Positions 25,258 to 33,300 of a stretch of 33,392 nt of DNA are shown piece after piece. The position numbers were made by a program, and so were the translations under genes. The notes beneath the pieces are model-generated. The model was not told where the DNA came from. It did no database searches and saw nothing but the letters and a program-made list of their open reading frames with translations. The stretch's first letter is position 1; each line of letters starts with the position of its first letter. The stretch comes from an uncultured Chitinophagales bacterium (lineage in GTDB: Bacteria > Bacteroidota > Bacteroidia > Chitinophagales > UBA2359). The DNA lies in NCBI GenBank assembly GCA_937927195.1, contig CALBCY010000263.1:1-33392 (forward strand), read 5' to 3'.

Positions 25258-26073
25258 TTGTTCATTGGTGGTCTTGTCGGTGGTTTTTTTTCCGGCCTAT
25301 TGGGTATTGGGGGAGGAATCTTTTATGTGGTCATTTTCTCTGATTTTATTGCGAGATTTTATGGCAACATGGGCCTTTTGGAAAGCGATGAAGTAAAAAT
25401 GGTTATTAGCAATTCCATTTTTGCCACCATGTTTGCCGCTTTTGCTGGTTGTATAAAGCAAATTCGCGTTGGGAATTTTTATCCTCAAATGGTATTAAAA
25501 ATTGGAATACCTGCCGTTATTTTTTCCAATTTTTGTAGTTATTTGTTGAGCAGCTTAGAATATTCCAAAACCCACTTTTCTATACTTTTTATTCTTTTGC
25601 TCCTGCCTTTATTGTTTAAAATGCTGTTTGATGATCAAAACAAAAAGCAATTTAATAATCCAAAGCGCATAAAACCTGGATTTCTATACCTCTTAGGAGC
25701 TTTTTCAGGCAGTATGACGGCGTTTAGTGGTCTTGGAGGAGGATTTGCCATCATTCCTTTTCTTAATTCATTGTATAAAATTAAAATACGGAAAGTAATC
25801 TCAATATCTCTGGGAGTTATTTTCTGTGTTGCTTTTACGACCAGTATTTTTAATTTGTGTTACTATGAGTCCGTGCCGAATATTTCTGGATCAGTCGGAA
25901 AAGTGCTATTAAATATGACTTTTCCAGTTATAATTGGCGTTTTTCTTTCAGCACCAGTTGGTGTTTTGGCTTCAAAAAGAATGTCTCCCACTGCATTGAG
26001 AATCCTATTCGTCTTGGTTTGTCTATTTATTACATTAAAAACTATATTAGAACTTTATCGTAAGACTTTTTAA
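25258..26073 (+). CDS. TauE/SafE-family membrane permease
   Basis: About 271 aa with roughly eight hydrophobic membrane segments. Two related glycine-rich motifs mark the two repeats of this family: GGFFSGLLGIGGG near the N-terminus and GSMTAFSGLGGGFAIIP in the middle. TauE/SafE proteins export sulfite or other organosulfur anions, and substrate cannot be predicted here. The frame has no ATG at its 5' end. The TTG at 25258 is the first canonical start, but the open frame runs back to a stop at 25213-25215, and the residues before the TTG (IELTEIIL) would complete the first membrane helix. A non-canonical ATA (25234) or ATT (25249) start is therefore possible. Divergent from icd. Confidence 0.82.
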   Translation: MFIGGLVGGFFSGLLGIGGGIFYVVIFSDFIARFYGNMGLLESDEVKMVISNSIFATMFAAFAGCIKQIRVGNFYPQMVLKIGIPAVIFSNFCSYLLSSLEYSKTHFSILFILLLLPLLFKMLFDDQNKKQFNNPKRIKPGFLYLLGAFSGSMTAFSGLGGGFAIIPFLNSLYKIKIRKVISISLGVIFCVAFTTSIFNLCYYESVPNISGSVGKVLLNMTFPVIIGVFLSAPVGVLASKRMSPTALRILFVLVCLFITLKTILELYRKTF

Positions 26074-26245
26074 CACCACACTTAATGGTTTTAACAAATA
26101 AAATCGGTGTTATATATTTTATTAGGAACAATGGTAAAATAGTTGTTTTAAGAAGTTTACAAATGAATTTAGATCAATAAGCAGATCTAAAATTTATATT
26201 TTTTATTTGTATTAAGGTCTTAGTTACATTTTTTTACCGAAATTC

Positions 26246-27967
26246 ATGGGAACAAAATTTATTGGTTTGACTAGATATCTTGCATATACCCTTCTGTGCT
26301 GTGCCTTTTTGTGCTGTTTTCAAACAGTATCTTCTCAGGAATCCACTACACAAAGTCTACTAAAGGAACACATTGTTTACCTTGCCTCTGACGAGCTTCA
26401 AGGGAGAGCAACTGGTTCTGAGGGCGAAAAATTGGCCTACGAATACATCATTAAAGAATTTAAGGAGATTGGTTTGATTCCGAAAGGGGTTGATGATACC
26501 TATTTGCAAAAATTTGAGTTTACTGATGGTTATACCATACCTGAAAGCAATAATTTATTTTTAGGAAATAAAAAATTGGAATTGAATAAGGATTATTTTA
26601 TTCATCCAGCCTCCGCCACCAGCGATATCGATCACTGTTTGCTTGATTTGGGCTATGGGATAGAAGCTCCAAAATTGAATAGAAATGACTATTCAAAAAA
26701 GGTCAAAGACAAAGGAAATCAATCTTTTATAATCAAATTGGGCTCACCAGATACCAATCCGCATTCTGAGTTATCGATATTGAGTGATGTTGATGCTAAA
26801 ATTCAAAAGGCGATTGAGAAAGGAGCTGAAATGGTTTGCTTAATAGGAAATGAAAATCAAATAGATAAAGAAAAAACGTCATGGGAGATGTTTTCAAGGG
26901 TGACAAAGTATACGGTGCCAGTCATATTAATGCTCGAAAAAAATATATATCAAAATTCTTCAAGCATCAAGAAGCTTAATTTTAATGGTTTCATTGGTTT
27001 GGAGAAAAATGTCAAGTTTGGTCATAATGTGATCGGCTTTTTAGATAACGGGGCTAAGAATACCGTAGTTATTGGAGGACATTATGATCATTTAGGTTTA
27101 GGAGGGCATGGATCTTTGCATAATGGAATTGGAGAAATTCACAATGGTGCTGATGATAATGCGAGCGGAATTTCATTGATTATTGAATTGGCCAGGGATT
27201 TATTTAAGAATAAGGAGCAATCTTATCTCAACAACAACTACTTATTCATTTGCTTTTCAGGAGAGGAAATGGGGCTGTACGGTTCTAAGTTTTATGCTCA
27301 AAATCCCACAATAGAGAATAACCTGATCAATTACATGCTCAACTTTGACATGGTTGGCAGATTGGATACAATTAAGCCAACATTGATAATCAACGGAACG
27401 GGAACATCATCAGAATGGGAGTACCTTAAAACGCTTGATAATCCGGATATGAAGATAAAAACCAGTGATTCTGGGATCGGTCCTTCGGATCATACGTCAT
27501 TTTATCTGAAGGATATTCCAGCCATTCACTTTTTTACGGGCGCCCATGGTGACTATCATAAACCAACAGACGATGAATATTTGATAAATTATGAAGGATT
27601 GCTTCAATTAAAGTCATTGATTGAAGGTTTGATAAACGAATTGGGAGCGGAGCCAGAGAAAATTGATTTTACAAAAACAAAAGACAAAGAATCTGGTGCA
27701 ACACCTAGGTTTACGGTTGGATTAGGCGTTATTCCGGATTACATGTTTGATGGGAGTGGAATGAGAATAGATGCTGTGAGGGATGGAAAAGTAGCTTCAA
27801 AGGCAGGATTAAAAGATGGAGACGTCGTTATTCAAATGGGAGATGTGATTGTGAAAGACATGGAAACGTATATGAAAGCTCTGAGTAAATTTAAGAAAGG
27901 AGATTCAACAAGCGTGGTTGTAGAAAGAGAGGGGAAGCAGATTAGTAAACAAATTACATTCTTTTAA
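26246..27967 (+). CDS. Secreted M28-family zinc peptidase with PA-like and PDZ domains
   Basis: 573 aa. The signal peptide region is Cys-rich (TLLCCAFLCCFQTVSSQ). An N-terminal part (LASDELQGRATGSEGEK) is followed by a PA-like insert (about 95-235), then the M28 aminopeptidase core. Zinc ligands and catalytic residues are visible: GGHYDHLG (His279), NGADDNASG (Asp303), GEEMGLYGS (Glu340/341), NFDMVGR and PSDHTSF. A C-terminal PDZ domain (about 485-570) contains GVIPDYM and KAGLKDGDVVIQMGD. The set is typical of Bacteroidota periplasmic or surface aminopeptidases. Preceded by TTTTTTTACCG (26229-26239), also seen before the CotH gene. tsaB starts 9 nt after its stop. Confidence 0.93.
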   Translation: MGTKFIGLTRYLAYTLLCCAFLCCFQTVSSQESTTQSLLKEHIVYLASDELQGRATGSEGEKLAYEYIIKEFKEIGLIPKGVDDTYLQKFEFTDGYTIPESNNLFLGNKKLELNKDYFIHPASATSDIDHCLLDLGYGIEAPKLNRNDYSKKVKDKGNQSFIIKLGSPDTNPHSELSILSDVDAKIQKAIEKGAEMVCLIGNENQIDKEKTSWEMFSRVTKYTVPVILMLEKNIYQNSSSIKKLNFNGFIGLEKNVKFGHNVIGFLDNGAKNTVVIGGHYDHLGLGGHGSLHNGIGEIHNGADDNASGISLIIELARDLFKNKEQSYLNNNYLFICFSGEEMGLYGSKFYAQNPTIENNLINYMLNFDMVGRLDTIKPTLIINGTGTSSEWEYLKTLDNPDMKIKTSDSGIGPSDHTSFYLKDIPAIHFFTGAHGDYHKPTDDEYLINYEGLLQLKSLIEGLINELGAEPEKIDFTKTKDKESGATPRFTVGLGVIPDYMFDGSGMRIDAVRDGKVASKAGLKDGDVVIQMGDVIVKDMETYMKALSKFKKGDSTSVVVEREGKQISKQITFF

Positions 27968-27976
27968 ATTATATAG

Positions 27977-28672
27977 GTGGCTTTAATTCTTAGTATTGAG
28001 ACGGCAACGAGGGTTTGTTCTATAGCATTGTCACAAAATGGACAGAATATCGAACATTTGGAAACAAATTTGAAAAATTCTCATGCTGAACAAGTGACAA
28101 AATACATTAATATTATTCTAAATGAGTGTAAGAAGGACATAGAGCAATTAGATGCAGTTGCAATAAGCGCTGGTCCAGGATCATATACAGGCCTTAGAAT
28201 TGGGATGGCAAGTAGTAAAGGAATTTGTTTTGCACTTGATATTCCGCTGATAAAAGTAAATACCTTGGCTTCTTTGGCAGAACCAGTAATAGAAAAATAT
28301 AAGGATATTCCTGACCATCCTTTGTTTGTTCCAATGCTGGATGCAAGAAGATTAGAAGTCTTCACAGCTGTATATGATATAAAACGAAAAGAAATAGAAA
28401 AACCCAAACCGTTAGTTTTTGATCTTGAAAAAATTCCTTTCGAGGAATATGTTGGAAATCGTCTCTATTATTTTGGAAACGGTGCTGAGAAAGCCCAGCA
28501 ATTTATGCAAGGTCGAAATGCAAGTTATATAGAAAACATAGAACCTTCCGCCACGAATATGGCAAAAATTGCATTTGAGCATTACAAGGAGAAGAGGTTC
28601 GAGAATCTAGGTAGCACGCAAGCTGATTATTTTAAAGCATTTTACACAAACAGTAAATCTAATAAGCTTTAG
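27977..28672 (+). CDS. tsaB: TsaB, tRNA t6A37 biosynthesis protein
   Basis: 231 aa. TsaB is the actin-like (ASKHA) partner of TsaD and TsaE in forming threonylcarbamoyl-adenosine at position 37 of ANN-reading tRNAs. Its N-terminal half is typical: ILSIETATRVCSIAL, KNSHAEQVTKYI, AISAGPGSYTGLRIGMASSKG and FVPMLDARRLEVFTAVY. No metal-binding histidines of TsaD are present, as expected. The start is GTG (27977-27979), since no ATG lies near and the resulting MALILSIET matches the family. It follows the M28 peptidase gene by 9 nt and is probably cotranscribed with it. Confidence 0.92.
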   Translation: MALILSIETATRVCSIALSQNGQNIEHLETNLKNSHAEQVTKYINIILNECKKDIEQLDAVAISAGPGSYTGLRIGMASSKGICFALDIPLIKVNTLASLAEPVIEKYKDIPDHPLFVPMLDARRLEVFTAVYDIKRKEIEKPKPLVFDLEKIPFEEYVGNRLYYFGNGAEKAQQFMQGRNASYIENIEPSATNMAKIAFEHYKEKRFENLGSTQADYFKAFYTNSKSNKL

Positions 28673-28700
28673 GTATATAAATTTCAGGAGGAAATATATT

Positions 28701-28716
28701 GTTAATTTTTTAATTA
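28701..28716. promoter_or_regulatory. Palindrome TTAATT-TTTT-AATTAA before arsR paralogue 1
   Basis: An inverted repeat with 6-bp arms and a 4-nt spacer (coordinates good to one or two bases) lies about 10 nt before the ATG. ArsR-type regulators bind AT-rich dyads near their own start. The composition is so AT-rich that chance is a serious alternative. Confidence 0.3.
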
Positions 28717-28726
28717 AAAAGGAATC

Positions 28727-29086
28727 ATGATACAAATGGGAACAGCTAAAAAAATTGAGACCGTAACCTTGACAAATGGTAATAACAAAGGAGGAATTCT
28801 TTTGGATTACACTCAGTTGCGCAAAGCCGTTTTGGTTTTACGTGCCGTCAATCACAACTTGAGACAGTCAATAATCGAATTATTGAATGAATCAGATAGA
28901 ATGACAGTAACTGAGATATATGTTAAGTTAAGACTTGAGCAATCAGTCGCTTCTCAACACTTAGCTATATTAAGAAGAGCCGGTGTTGTAAACACCGATC
29001 GAGATGGTAAATACATCTATTATTCACTAAACCCAGAACGTTTAGAGGAGATAGGTGAGTTGGTTGATCAATTAGCCAAAGAATAA
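28727..29086 (+). CDS. ArsR-type winged-helix regulator (paralogue 1)
   Basis: 119 aa. A winged-helix domain covers about residues 30-110, with recognition helix SVASQHLAILRRAGVV and wing TDRDGKYIYYSLN. There is no cysteine in the protein, so the Cys-based metal sites of classical ArsR/SmtB sensors are absent. A protein or small-molecule ligand, or no ligand, is more likely. About half of its core matches the second regulator encoded at 29922. The start ATG at 28727 is preceded by the palindrome TTAATT-TTTT-AATTAA, a possible autoregulatory operator. A purine-rich AGGAGG (28686-28691) lies too far upstream to act as its ribosome site. It closes the M28-tsaB run and is followed by a strong terminator. 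Confidence 0.88.
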   Translation: MIQMGTAKKIETVTLTNGNNKGGILLDYTQLRKAVLVLRAVNHNLRQSIIELLNESDRMTVTEIYVKLRLEQSVASQHLAILRRAGVVNTDRDGKYIYYSLNPERLEEIGELVDQLAKE

Positions 29087-29119
29087 GAACCATCAATATA
29101 GATTTACAAGGTAAATCCC

Positions 29120-29158
29120 AAAAGGCCTGCTGAAAAATTTTTTTTCAGCAGGCCTTTT
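29120..29158 (+). terminator. Strong intrinsic terminator after arsR paralogue 1
   Basis: An 18-bp perfect stem (AAAAGGCCTGCTGAAAAA with its complement) and a 3-nt loop, ending in a T-run. Symmetric A/T flanks suggest it can act in both directions. Confidence 0.93.
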
Positions 29159-29207
29159 TAGTTCTTGCATTTTGATTTTTTTTGAGTACAAGACAAATCA
29201 TGGCTTT

Positions 29208-29247
29208 CCTTTGGTGTCATTCACCAAAGGGGACCACCTTGGTGAAT
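29208..29247. promoter_or_regulatory. Overlapping, mutually exclusive hairpins in a gene-poor gap
   Basis: CCTTTGGTG (29208-29216) pairs perfectly with CACCAAAGG (29222-29230). ATTCACCAA (29219-29227) pairs perfectly with TTGGTGAAT (29239-29247). Both use CACCAA at 29222-29227, so only one stem can form. This is the geometry of an attenuator or RNA switch, but no T-run follows directly. It lies in the gap 29160-29921, where I see no credible gene. Confidence 0.4.
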
Positions 29248-29876
29248 TTTTATGAAACGAAGCAAAACTGCTTAATTAAGGGGCATAATTAATCAACCAA
29301 GATTTTGGACATAAAACTAAAGTATAGCTGTTTTTTGATTTTAGAAAATGTCTAGCACTCAAGATTTTTGTATTAATCAAAATATCAAAGTCTATTGTTC
29401 TATAAATGCAGGTTGCTGTTTTCGAATTTTACTGTTAAAAATAAAAAGAAATCCATCTTGATTGAATGGTTAGGATTTAATTTAAAAGCCCACTTTTTAC
29501 ATTTACAAGCCTGCTAAAAGAATGTATATAAAATCGTTTATTGTATTTAGTTGGCAACTGTACATTGTTAACAAGGATCGTCTACTTTCTTACAATTCCA
29601 TTCTCAATAAATTCGATAACACCCGAGGCACATTTTTTTTTGAAGAAACTTGTCAAGTGTAAAATTAAATACATTGTAGGGTGGATTCCTTTGTTTTACG
29701 TAGTAAACACGTGCATTTTAAAAGGATAATGAATGGTTTTTTTTTAATATTTGAGAAAAACAAATGAAAAAAAATCACATTTTCTTTAAAATTCCGTGAC
29801 CATTTTGAAGTTCTTTCTCAAAAGATAGGAATTAGCACAAATCCAACCTTTCATAAATACTAAACTATTGCAAAGT

Positions 29877-29899
29877 GAATTATTTATTTAGTTTAATTC
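29877..29899. promoter_or_regulatory. Dyad GAATTA-N11-TAATTC before arsR paralogue 2
   Basis: A 6-bp inverted repeat with 11-nt spacing ends 22 nt before the ATG at 29922. It could be an operator for the regulator itself. AT-rich context limits confidence. Confidence 0.3.
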
Positions 29900-29921
29900 A
29901 TTTTTAGTAAAATACATTGTT

Positions 29922-30254
29922 ATGACAATCAAAATAAAATCTACCTCTTTTTTAGATCAAGAAAATCTAACTTATTCTGCTGAACTACTTCGCGCATTAG
30001 CACATCCGTTGAGATTGCAAATATTATTGTTTATCGATAATAATAAATCAACTCACGTAAATAAAATATACAATACTCTAGGTTTAGAGCAATCAATAAC
30101 GTCTCAACATCTTCGTATTTTGAGAGAAGTTGAACTTGTTTTGACTGAAAGAGAAGGAAAGTATATCTATTATACAGTCAACTACAAAAAAATCAAGAAT
30201 ATCAATTTATTGGTTAATGACTTTGTTGGAGACAAAGCAGGTAAGAAAAAGTAA
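29922..30254 (+). CDS. ArsR-type winged-helix regulator (paralogue 2)
   Basis: 110 aa. Winged helix with RALAHPLRLQILLFI at the first helix, recognition helix SITSQHLRILREVELV and wing TEREGKYIYYTVN. The core LEQS-x-x-SQHL-x-ILR and GKYIYY-x-x-N are shared with the 28727 regulator, so they are paralogues. This one also has no cysteine, arguing against thiol metal sensing. The C-terminus is basic (KAGKKK). A possible operator dyad lies just upstream. It is followed by a hairpin terminator that overlaps the next gene's promoter. Its target genes are not evident, although the adjacent outer-membrane and LPS genes are candidates by position. Confidence 0.87.
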   Translation: MTIKIKSTSFLDQENLTYSAELLRALAHPLRLQILLFIDNNKSTHVNKIYNTLGLEQSITSQHLRILREVELVLTEREGKYIYYTVNYKKIKNINLLVNDFVGDKAGKKK

Positions 30255-30291
30255 AAATTTATTATAGATAAATACTTACATATTTATTACA

Positions 30292-30329
30292 AAAATTAGC
30301 TGATCCTTACAAAGGATTGGCTAATTTTG
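30292..30329 (+). terminator. Terminator after arsR paralogue 2, overlapping the next promoter box
   Basis: AAAATTAGC-TG-ATCCTT and AAGGAT-TG-GCTAATTTT form a 17-pair stem with two G-T wobbles and loop ACA. The 3' arm and T-rich end (GCTAATTTTGTTTT) continue to within a few bases of the ATG at 30334. Confidence 0.75.
30322..30329 (+). promoter_or_regulatory. -7 box (TAATTTTG), 4 nt before the outer-membrane protein ATG
   Basis: Exact match to TAnnTTTG, with four T before the ATG at 30334, implying a leaderless mRNA. No TTG is present at -33 spacing. The box is formed by the 3' arm of the upstream terminator, so the match could be incidental. Confidence 0.4.
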
Positions 30330-30333
30330 TTTT

Positions 30334-31098
30334 ATGAACAATCGTTTTCTTTCCGTAATACCAATCCTTCTGAGCATTTTAACTTTTGCATTTTCTTCTG
30401 TAGAATTGCAAGCTCAGGAAAAAGGCCGTCGTGGTGTTCTCTTTCCAGTTACCTATAAAATTCAGTTTCCATTTGGAGATCTTGGTGATCGATTTGGATT
30501 TAACAATGCTGTAGGCTTAGGCATGCACTATAAATTCCAAAATAATTGGATGATTGGAGTCGAAGGAAGTTATCTTTTTGGGAACAACATTACAGATGTT
30601 CCGCTAAGTGAAAGTTACGTATTTACTTCAAGTGGAAACATTACCGATGCCGATGGTTTTCCATCAGAAGTCGCTTTTTTTGAAAGAGGGCTTGAATTTT
30701 CTTTTAGAGTAAGTAAGTTGATCGGAATCAATAAAAAAAATAATGAAAGCGGAATCTTACTACAAGCTGGGATTGGATATTTAGAACATAAAATTTTCGT
30801 AGATGAAAGTGGCAGCTCAATTGGATTTCTGCAAGGAGACTATGTGAAAGGGATTGATAAATATACGAATGGGATTTCTTTTGTTCAATCAATAGGGTAT
30901 TTGCATTTGGATTTGAAGAAACTGACCAATGTTAATATTAGTTTTGAAATTATTGAAGCTTTTACAAAAAACAGACGCTCTTTTAATTTTGACGAAATGA
31001 GAGCTGCGACCGAACTTAGACTCGATATTTTGCTTGGTGTTAGATTCAGCCTTCTTTTGCCAATCTATGGCAAGAATCAAGATTACTATTATAATTAA
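30334..31098 (+). CDS. Predicted outer-membrane beta-barrel protein
   Basis: 254 aa. A signal peptide (MNNRFLSVIPILL... to VELQAQ) is followed by a region of alternating hydrophobic strands and turns, such as GVLFPVTYKIQFPFG, AVGLGMHYKFQNNWMIGVEGSYLFG, GILLQAGIGYLEHKIFV and LDILLGVRFSLLLPI. This is consistent with an eight- to ten-stranded barrel seen from an OmpA/OprF-like or lineage-specific family. No OmpA peptidoglycan-binding domain is present. I do not recognise a specific function. It is followed after 2 nt by the Kdo transferase gene, so they form an operon, which suggests a role tied to the outer membrane. Confidence 0.72.
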   Translation: MNNRFLSVIPILLSILTFAFSSVELQAQEKGRRGVLFPVTYKIQFPFGDLGDRFGFNNAVGLGMHYKFQNNWMIGVEGSYLFGNNITDVPLSESYVFTSSGNITDADGFPSEVAFFERGLEFSFRVSKLIGINKKNNESGILLQAGIGYLEHKIFVDESGSSIGFLQGDYVKGIDKYTNGISFVQSIGYLHLDLKKLTNVNISFEIIEAFTKNRRSFNFDEMRAATELRLDILLGVRFSLLLPIYGKNQDYYYN

Positions 31099-31100
31099 CG

Positions 31101-32360
31101 ATGAGCCAATTTTTTATAGTCCTATATAAAATTGGAACGTTTATATATCCATATTTAGTCCGGATAGCGGGATTTTTTTCTCCTAAGGCAAAAAAATGGG
31201 TAAAGGGAAGGGAAAATTGGAAACGGAACAAATATGCTGAATTTCAACAACTCAATATTAAAGACAGCATTTGGATGCATAGTTCTTCTTTGGGCGAATT
31301 TGAACAAGGCCGAACCTTGCTCGACGCTTTGAAGAAAAGGCATCCTGACAAAAAAATCATCCTAACTTTTTTCTCGCCTTCTGGATTTGAAATTCAAAAA
31401 AACTACCACAATGCAGATCATGTATTTTACCTGCCAATGGATTCTGCAAGTAATGCCAGAGACTTCCTTGATTTAATAAAACCTTCCTTGATTATTTGGG
31501 TGAAATATGATTTTTGGTATTTTTATTTAAATGAAATAAAGAAAAGAAAAATTCCGACCTACTTGATATCATCTATCTTTAGGTCAGATCAGTGGTTCTT
31601 TAAATGGTATGGGAAATGGATGTTGAAAGCCTTTGCTGCTTTTGATAAAATTTTTGTTCAGGATCCACAATCGATTAGAATATTGGAAAATGCAGGAATT
31701 CAAATGGGCTTATTGGCACCTGATACTCGATTGGACAGAGTTCTTCAAATAGCAAAAAATCCATTGGAAATAAAAAAAATAAAGACTTTCAAAGCAGACA
31801 AAAAACTATTTGTCATTGGAAGTAGTTGGCCCGAAGATATCGAATTGTTCAAAAATTTCATTCATAAACACCATTCTGAAATCAAATTTTTAATCGCTCC
31901 ACATGAGGTCGAGCCACAAGCTGTTGATAAACTAAAAGAACAATTAGGCCTCGCTACTTTGGAATTTAGCAATTCTTCTGAGCCGAGTGAATTGCAAAAA
32001 GCCTCGATTTTGATATTAAATAGTATTGGCCAATTGGCAAATGCCTATCAATATGCCGATTATGCCTATGTGGGCGGTGGATTTGGGAAAGGCATCCACA
32101 ACATCCAGGAAGCTTTTGTTTTTGAAATTCCAGTCATATTCGGTAAGAAATACCATAAATTTGAAGAGGCTAAAATTTTATTAAAAGACGAAGCTGTTTT
32201 TTCAATTGCCAGTGAAAATGACTTGATGGAGCTTTTTGAAAAATTGCAAGACGCTCAATTGAGGAACACGATCCAACAAAGATTGTTAAAATACGTAAGT
32301 AAAAATGCGGGAGGTACCAGTGTGATACTGGCACAATTAGAGAAAGAGGGTAGGATTTAA
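31101..32360 (+). CDS. waaA: 3-deoxy-D-manno-octulosonic acid (Kdo) transferase
   Basis: 419 aa. WaaA transfers Kdo from CMP-Kdo to lipid A precursor, the first step of LPS core synthesis at the inner face of the cytoplasmic membrane. The N-terminal hydrophobic anchor (FFIVLYKIGTFIYPYLV) is followed by HSSSLGEFEQGR, whose Glu is the family's catalytic base. The middle includes LTFFSPSGFE and PLMDS-type YLPMDSASN. The C-terminal GT-B half has GSSWPED, APHEVEP, ILNSIGQLANAYQYADYAYVGGGFGKGIHNIQEA and PVIFGKKYHKFEEA. No break or loss is seen. It starts 2 nt after the barrel gene and is followed 24 nt later by a thioredoxin-like gene. Confidence 0.95.
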   Translation: MSQFFIVLYKIGTFIYPYLVRIAGFFSPKAKKWVKGRENWKRNKYAEFQQLNIKDSIWMHSSSLGEFEQGRTLLDALKKRHPDKKIILTFFSPSGFEIQKNYHNADHVFYLPMDSASNARDFLDLIKPSLIIWVKYDFWYFYLNEIKKRKIPTYLISSIFRSDQWFFKWYGKWMLKAFAAFDKIFVQDPQSIRILENAGIQMGLLAPDTRLDRVLQIAKNPLEIKKIKTFKADKKLFVIGSSWPEDIELFKNFIHKHHSEIKFLIAPHEVEPQAVDKLKEQLGLATLEFSNSSEPSELQKASILILNSIGQLANAYQYADYAYVGGGFGKGIHNIQEAFVFEIPVIFGKKYHKFEEAKILLKDEAVFSIASENDLMELFEKLQDAQLRNTIQQRLLKYVSKNAGGTSVILAQLEKEGRI

Positions 32361-32384
32361 CTCATTTCCCACATTATACATATT

Positions 32385-33254
32385 ATGATAAAAAAAATAG
32401 CGCCAATTATTTTATGTTTTTTCCCCTTCCTTTTTTTACAAAGTCAATTAGCAGATTTCAGTTTACCTGATTTAGAGGGTGAAATTCATAATCTTCAAAC
32501 TTACCTAGATGAAGGGAACATCGTTGTCCTTGATTTCTTCTTCGTGGGCTGTGGTTTTTGTGCAGATGCTGCTCCAATGCTGGAAGAGCTTTATGAAACT
32601 ACTGGAAGAGGTGAAGAGGGGGTAATTGTTTTGAGCATCGAAATGCAAAACAACAGTTTCAATGCTGTTCATGATTGGGAAGAAGCATTGGGAACTACTT
32701 TTCCTGTAATTTACGGCGCTGAAGCTTGGAATTATTGGTATGAAAGTGTTTATTCATTTTTTGGAGGTGGAGCACCTTTCATTGCAGTAATTTACTCCAA
32801 TCCTGAAATGAACGGACAAAAGGAAACGGTCTATGACAATCTAGGTTCCTTGTCGAACGAGGAATTTATCGATCTAAAAAATACAGTAAGCAACTATCAA
32901 AGTATATTGGAAGAAGCCAACAACGGTGGTGAAGAGCAAGAAGAGGAGGAAGAAGAAGCGCAAAACACGATTGATCTTGGTTTGGAAGATCAAGGCTTTA
33001 TTCAAAATTCGATTCGACTATTCCCCAATCCCGCTCAATCGACTATTCATGTTGAAATTCCGGCTGACATTTTATCAAAAATACAAACATTGGAAATCTA
33101 CGATTTGAAAGGTCAATTGATTAAAAGAATATCAGAGCTTTCTCCACAAAATCAAATTGATATCAATGAATTAATAAATGGCAAGTATTTACTCTGTTTA
33201 CTTGATTCAGAAAAGCAAACCATCATGGCTGAACATTTTCAAGTTATTAGGTAA
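32385..33254 (+). CDS. Secreted thioredoxin-like protein with T9SS sorting domain
   Basis: 289 aa. A signal peptide (MIKKIAPIILCFFPFLFLQSQ) precedes a TlpA/AhpC-like thioredoxin fold (about 22-165) starting ADFSLPDLEGE. The redox motif CGFC is at Cys56/Cys59 within FFFVGCGFCADAAPMLEELY. A very acidic, low-complexity linker (about 180-192, GGEEQEEEEEEAQ) follows. The chain ends in a T9SS type A domain (FPNP at 213-216, LEIYDLKGQLIKRI, NGKYLLCLL). It is therefore predicted to leave the periplasm through the type IX system, which is unusual for thioredoxin-like proteins because they normally work in the periplasm. Its substrate is unknown. It is probably the last gene of the operon with waaA. 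Confidence 0.88.
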   Translation: MIKKIAPIILCFFPFLFLQSQLADFSLPDLEGEIHNLQTYLDEGNIVVLDFFFVGCGFCADAAPMLEELYETTGRGEEGVIVLSIEMQNNSFNAVHDWEEALGTTFPVIYGAEAWNYWYESVYSFFGGGAPFIAVIYSNPEMNGQKETVYDNLGSLSNEEFIDLKNTVSNYQSILEEANNGGEEQEEEEEEAQNTIDLGLEDQGFIQNSIRLFPNPAQSTIHVEIPADILSKIQTLEIYDLKGQLIKRISELSPQNQIDINELINGKYLLCLLDSEKQTIMAEHFQVIR

Positions 33255-33300
33255 TACGATTTAAACCATAAAATGTCGCACATAAATGATTAAAATTAAT

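Larger units (their letters stand above)
29160..29921. other. Gene-poor gap between the two ArsR-type regulators
   Basis: About 760 nt of AT-rich DNA. The longest open frame (about 62 codons near 29541-29729) lacks a good start and has an unlikely composition. Apart from the alternative hairpins at 29208-29247 and the dyad at 29877-29899, I see no RNA gene fold, no repeat copy and no promoter with both boxes. Gaps this long are rare in this window, so a small RNA is possible. Confidence 0.5.

Noticed and set aside
28686-28691. AGGAGG as a ribosome-binding site for arsR paralogue 1
   Set aside because: It is 35 nt before the ATG, too far to act in initiation, and Bacteroidota rarely depend on such sites.
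29541-29729. 62-codon frame in the gap between the two regulators
   Set aside because: No good start codon context, unlikely composition, and no resemblance to any family. A small membrane peptide cannot be fully excluded, but support is too weak.
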